Shown one piece after another: positions 63,401 to 64,000 of a stretch of DNA of 64,000 nt. The position numbers were made by a program, and so were the translations under genes. Positions within the stretch are counted from its first letter, which is position 1, and every line of letters begins with the position of its first letter. This stretch comes from Alicyclobacillus sp. SO9. GTDB taxonomy: Bacteria; Bacillota; Bacilli; Alicyclobacillales; Alicyclobacillaceae. The notes beneath the pieces were generated by a model. The model searched no databases. It saw nothing but the letters and a program-made list of their open reading frames with translations, and was not told the DNA's origin. The stretch is taken from contig NZ_CP066339.1 in assembly GCF_016406125.1 (NCBI RefSeq), positions 2,232,001-2,296,000 of the forward strand, in the 5' to 3' direction.

Positions 63401-63987
63401 GGGACAGGTTGTCAGAACGGCTGACCTTCCTGCGCTCTGAGCGCAGTGATTTGGAAACAGCCAGAATGCAGTTGACGCAGCTTATCGGTGAGATGGACGA
63501 GGAGATGTCGCAGCGTTTCGCTGCTACGTTCGAGCAGATTCGCACAGAGTTTCAGGTTGCATTTCGACAACTGTTTAGCGGCGGAAAGGCAGATTTACAG
63601 CTGACAGACGCAGACGACCTTCTCAATGCAGGAATTGAAGTGATTGCTCAACCTCCAGGTAAGAAACTGCAGAACTTAAACCTGATGTCTGGCGGTGAGC
63701 GCGCTCTGACCGCGATGGCATTGCTGTTTGCAATTCTCAAAATTAAGCCTGTACCCTTTGTGGTCCTGGATGAAGTGGAAGCGGCTCTTGACGAAGCAAA
63801 TGTCGGTCGATTTGCACAGTATTTGCGAAGTTTCTCAGACGACTCTCAGTTTATTGTCGTGACCCACAGGCGTGGAACAATGGAAGAGGCAGATGTGCTT
63901 TATGGCGTTGCGATGCAAGAATCTGGAGTCTCGTCCCTCATTGCCGTAAAACTGAGTGAACTGGAGCCGGATACGGAAACGGCTTGA
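60412..63987 (+). CDS. smc: Chromosome segregation protein SMC
   Basis: ATPase that compacts and separates chromosomes with ScpA/ScpB. N-terminal head with Walker A GPNGSGKSNISDAI near 32; first coiled coil about 165-500; hinge about 505-670 (GSLASLLRVEKRYETAIETALGGALQNIVVD, NPGGTMSGGTHSRKG); second coiled coil about 680-1020; C-terminal head with signature LMSGGERALTAMALLF and Walker B FVVLDEVEAALDEAN. GTG 60412 behind AAGGGGGA. Complete at 1191 residues, stopping 13 bp before the window edge. Confidence 0.96.
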   Translation: MFLKRLDIIGFKSFADKTAIEFSPGITAVVGPNGSGKSNISDAIRWVLGEQSARSLRGSKMEDVIFAGSETRRSINFCEVSLTLDNTDRYLPVVYDEVNITRRVYRSGESEYRLNKQACRLKDITELFMDSGLGRESYSIIGQGRIEEMLSTRPEDRRGPFEDAAGIVKFKFRKREATRRLEETANNILRVDDIVSELERQAGPLEQQAERAKTYKKLHGELTSLDISLLVHDIEQLKIRWKQTAEDIAEWKRRREEAAKHLAELEHSASVSRQELDFNLQAAESLQQQLMASVELRQKNQGQLELLTERRKNSRQSLEERRRQRAELSSELNEIENQIKSEKRRLQELTASLEIKTAELELAANEVNPDARTALEQEINQLNAELIEMHQEAANARNTMKQAEQSAGDEERRRRRVVEDLQQRAQETDTLHAKVEGLIREQEEKSDEMNALIGQWQAAKDRSEEVTGEESETASKLGRLQSQLAALRSRAELLQDLESGYDGYAFGVRSVLQAADKGRLNGIHGSLASLLRVEKRYETAIETALGGALQNIVVDDEESARVAIQMLKQRQAGRATFMPLTVIKGRFLNNGDYNKVSHHQGFLDMGSGLVQTDSAYRSVIEHLLGNVIVAQTLQSANEIARLVNYRVRIVTLDGDVVNPGGTMSGGTHSRKGPGLLGRNRERSQVEHELEEGGKERSELEQKQQQLRNELVQLKARQRELEEQIGTYRDAMGDIQIRLQEMKTREHHSQELYDALVLEQQQMDEGQNVWRDKIEQAAVRLKSIETELESIEQRLSERRAQLEARDKRLAAVQENMTAMRVEVATLTQERDSVHQRIQDAFQRRRRLLERSGELKNEESSLEVLLTETENEIVRLEEQSTELSYGVGGIEDSIAQAKMQRKEAEEKLRTADERVREQQQTVHTTEEQVHRAEVQAERADVELGHALQRMGDQFKMTYEWAKDNYPALENVETVRSHAEGLRRNINQLGEVQLGAIEEWDRLSERLTFLRSERSDLETARMQLTQLIGEMDEEMSQRFAATFEQIRTEFQVAFRQLFSGGKADLQLTDADDLLNAGIEVIAQPPGKKLQNLNLMSGGERALTAMALLFAILKIKPVPFVVLDEVEAALDEANVGRFAQYLRSFSDDSQFIVVTHRRGTMEEADVLYGVAMQESGVSSLIAVKLSELEPDTETA

Positions 63988-64000
63988 CATAAAAATAGAG

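Overview
The window is chromosomal DNA of a spore-forming Gram-positive bacterium (Firmicutes, Bacilli). The order ylmD-ylmE-ylmG-ylmH-divIVA-lspA-ylyB-pyr, then remA-gmk-rpoZ-coaBC-priA-def-fmt-rsmB-rlmN-stp-prkC-rsgA-rpe-spoVM-rpmB-asp23-fakA-recG, then rsmD-coaD-ylbK-yceD-rpmF-fapR-plsX-fabDGH-acpP-fabF-rnc-smc is the classic Bacillus-type backbone. SpoVM and an alpha/beta small acid-soluble protein show that it sporulates. A sulfoquinovose lipid pair (sqdB, sqdX) and roughly half GC suggest a relative of Alicyclobacillus; that placement is inference from content, not from a search.

Layout. 1-5.9 kb: cell-division/envelope genes (ylm cluster, divIVA), a DksA/TraR-type zinc finger protein, lspA and a pseudouridine synthase; ileS and sepF are not at their usual places. 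5.9-14.9 kb: pyrimidine operon pyrR-pyrB-pyrC-carA-carB-pyrF-pyrE behind a PyrR-controlled attenuator, without pyrK/pyrD. 14.9-16.2 kb: gene-free, holding a duplicated array of 21-bp palindromes. 16.2-24.7 kb: a less conserved insert with a lone Rieske protein, glutamate dehydrogenase, a DUF2254 membrane protein, RqcH and a calcium-type P-ATPase. 24.8-39.5 kb: the yicC-to-rpe housekeeping block (nucleotide metabolism, translation start and maturation, replication restart, Stp/PrkC signalling), ending in the 26-residue SpoVM gene. 39.7-40.1 kb: a second palindrome array, then rpmB on the minus strand. 40.5-44.8 kb: asp23, fakA, recG. 44.9-49.3 kb: SASP, phosphatidylserine decarboxylase, a tiny Trp-rich protein, sulfolipid synthesis genes and a GtrA protein. 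49.4-64 kb: a CBS protein, rsmD-coaD-ylbK-yceD-rpmF, the FapR-controlled fatty acid genes, rnc and smc, which ends just before the window edge.

The most unusual feature is the pair of non-coding arrays at 14953-15191 (copied again at 15596-15834) and 39720-39959. Each has six imperfect palindromes of exactly 21 bp (TAGKGATC, five free bases, GATCACTA-like) with nearly identical centre spacing (41, 41-43, 52-53, 41, 42 bp), while the spacers have mostly unrelated sequence. Both lie between the 3' ends of convergent genes. I do not recognise this element.

Gene starts were chosen from Shine-Dalgarno spacing and family N-termini; several differ from the longest open frame (stated per gene). Two genes are very short: spoVM (39448-39528) and a 34-codon Trp-rich frame (46163-46267).
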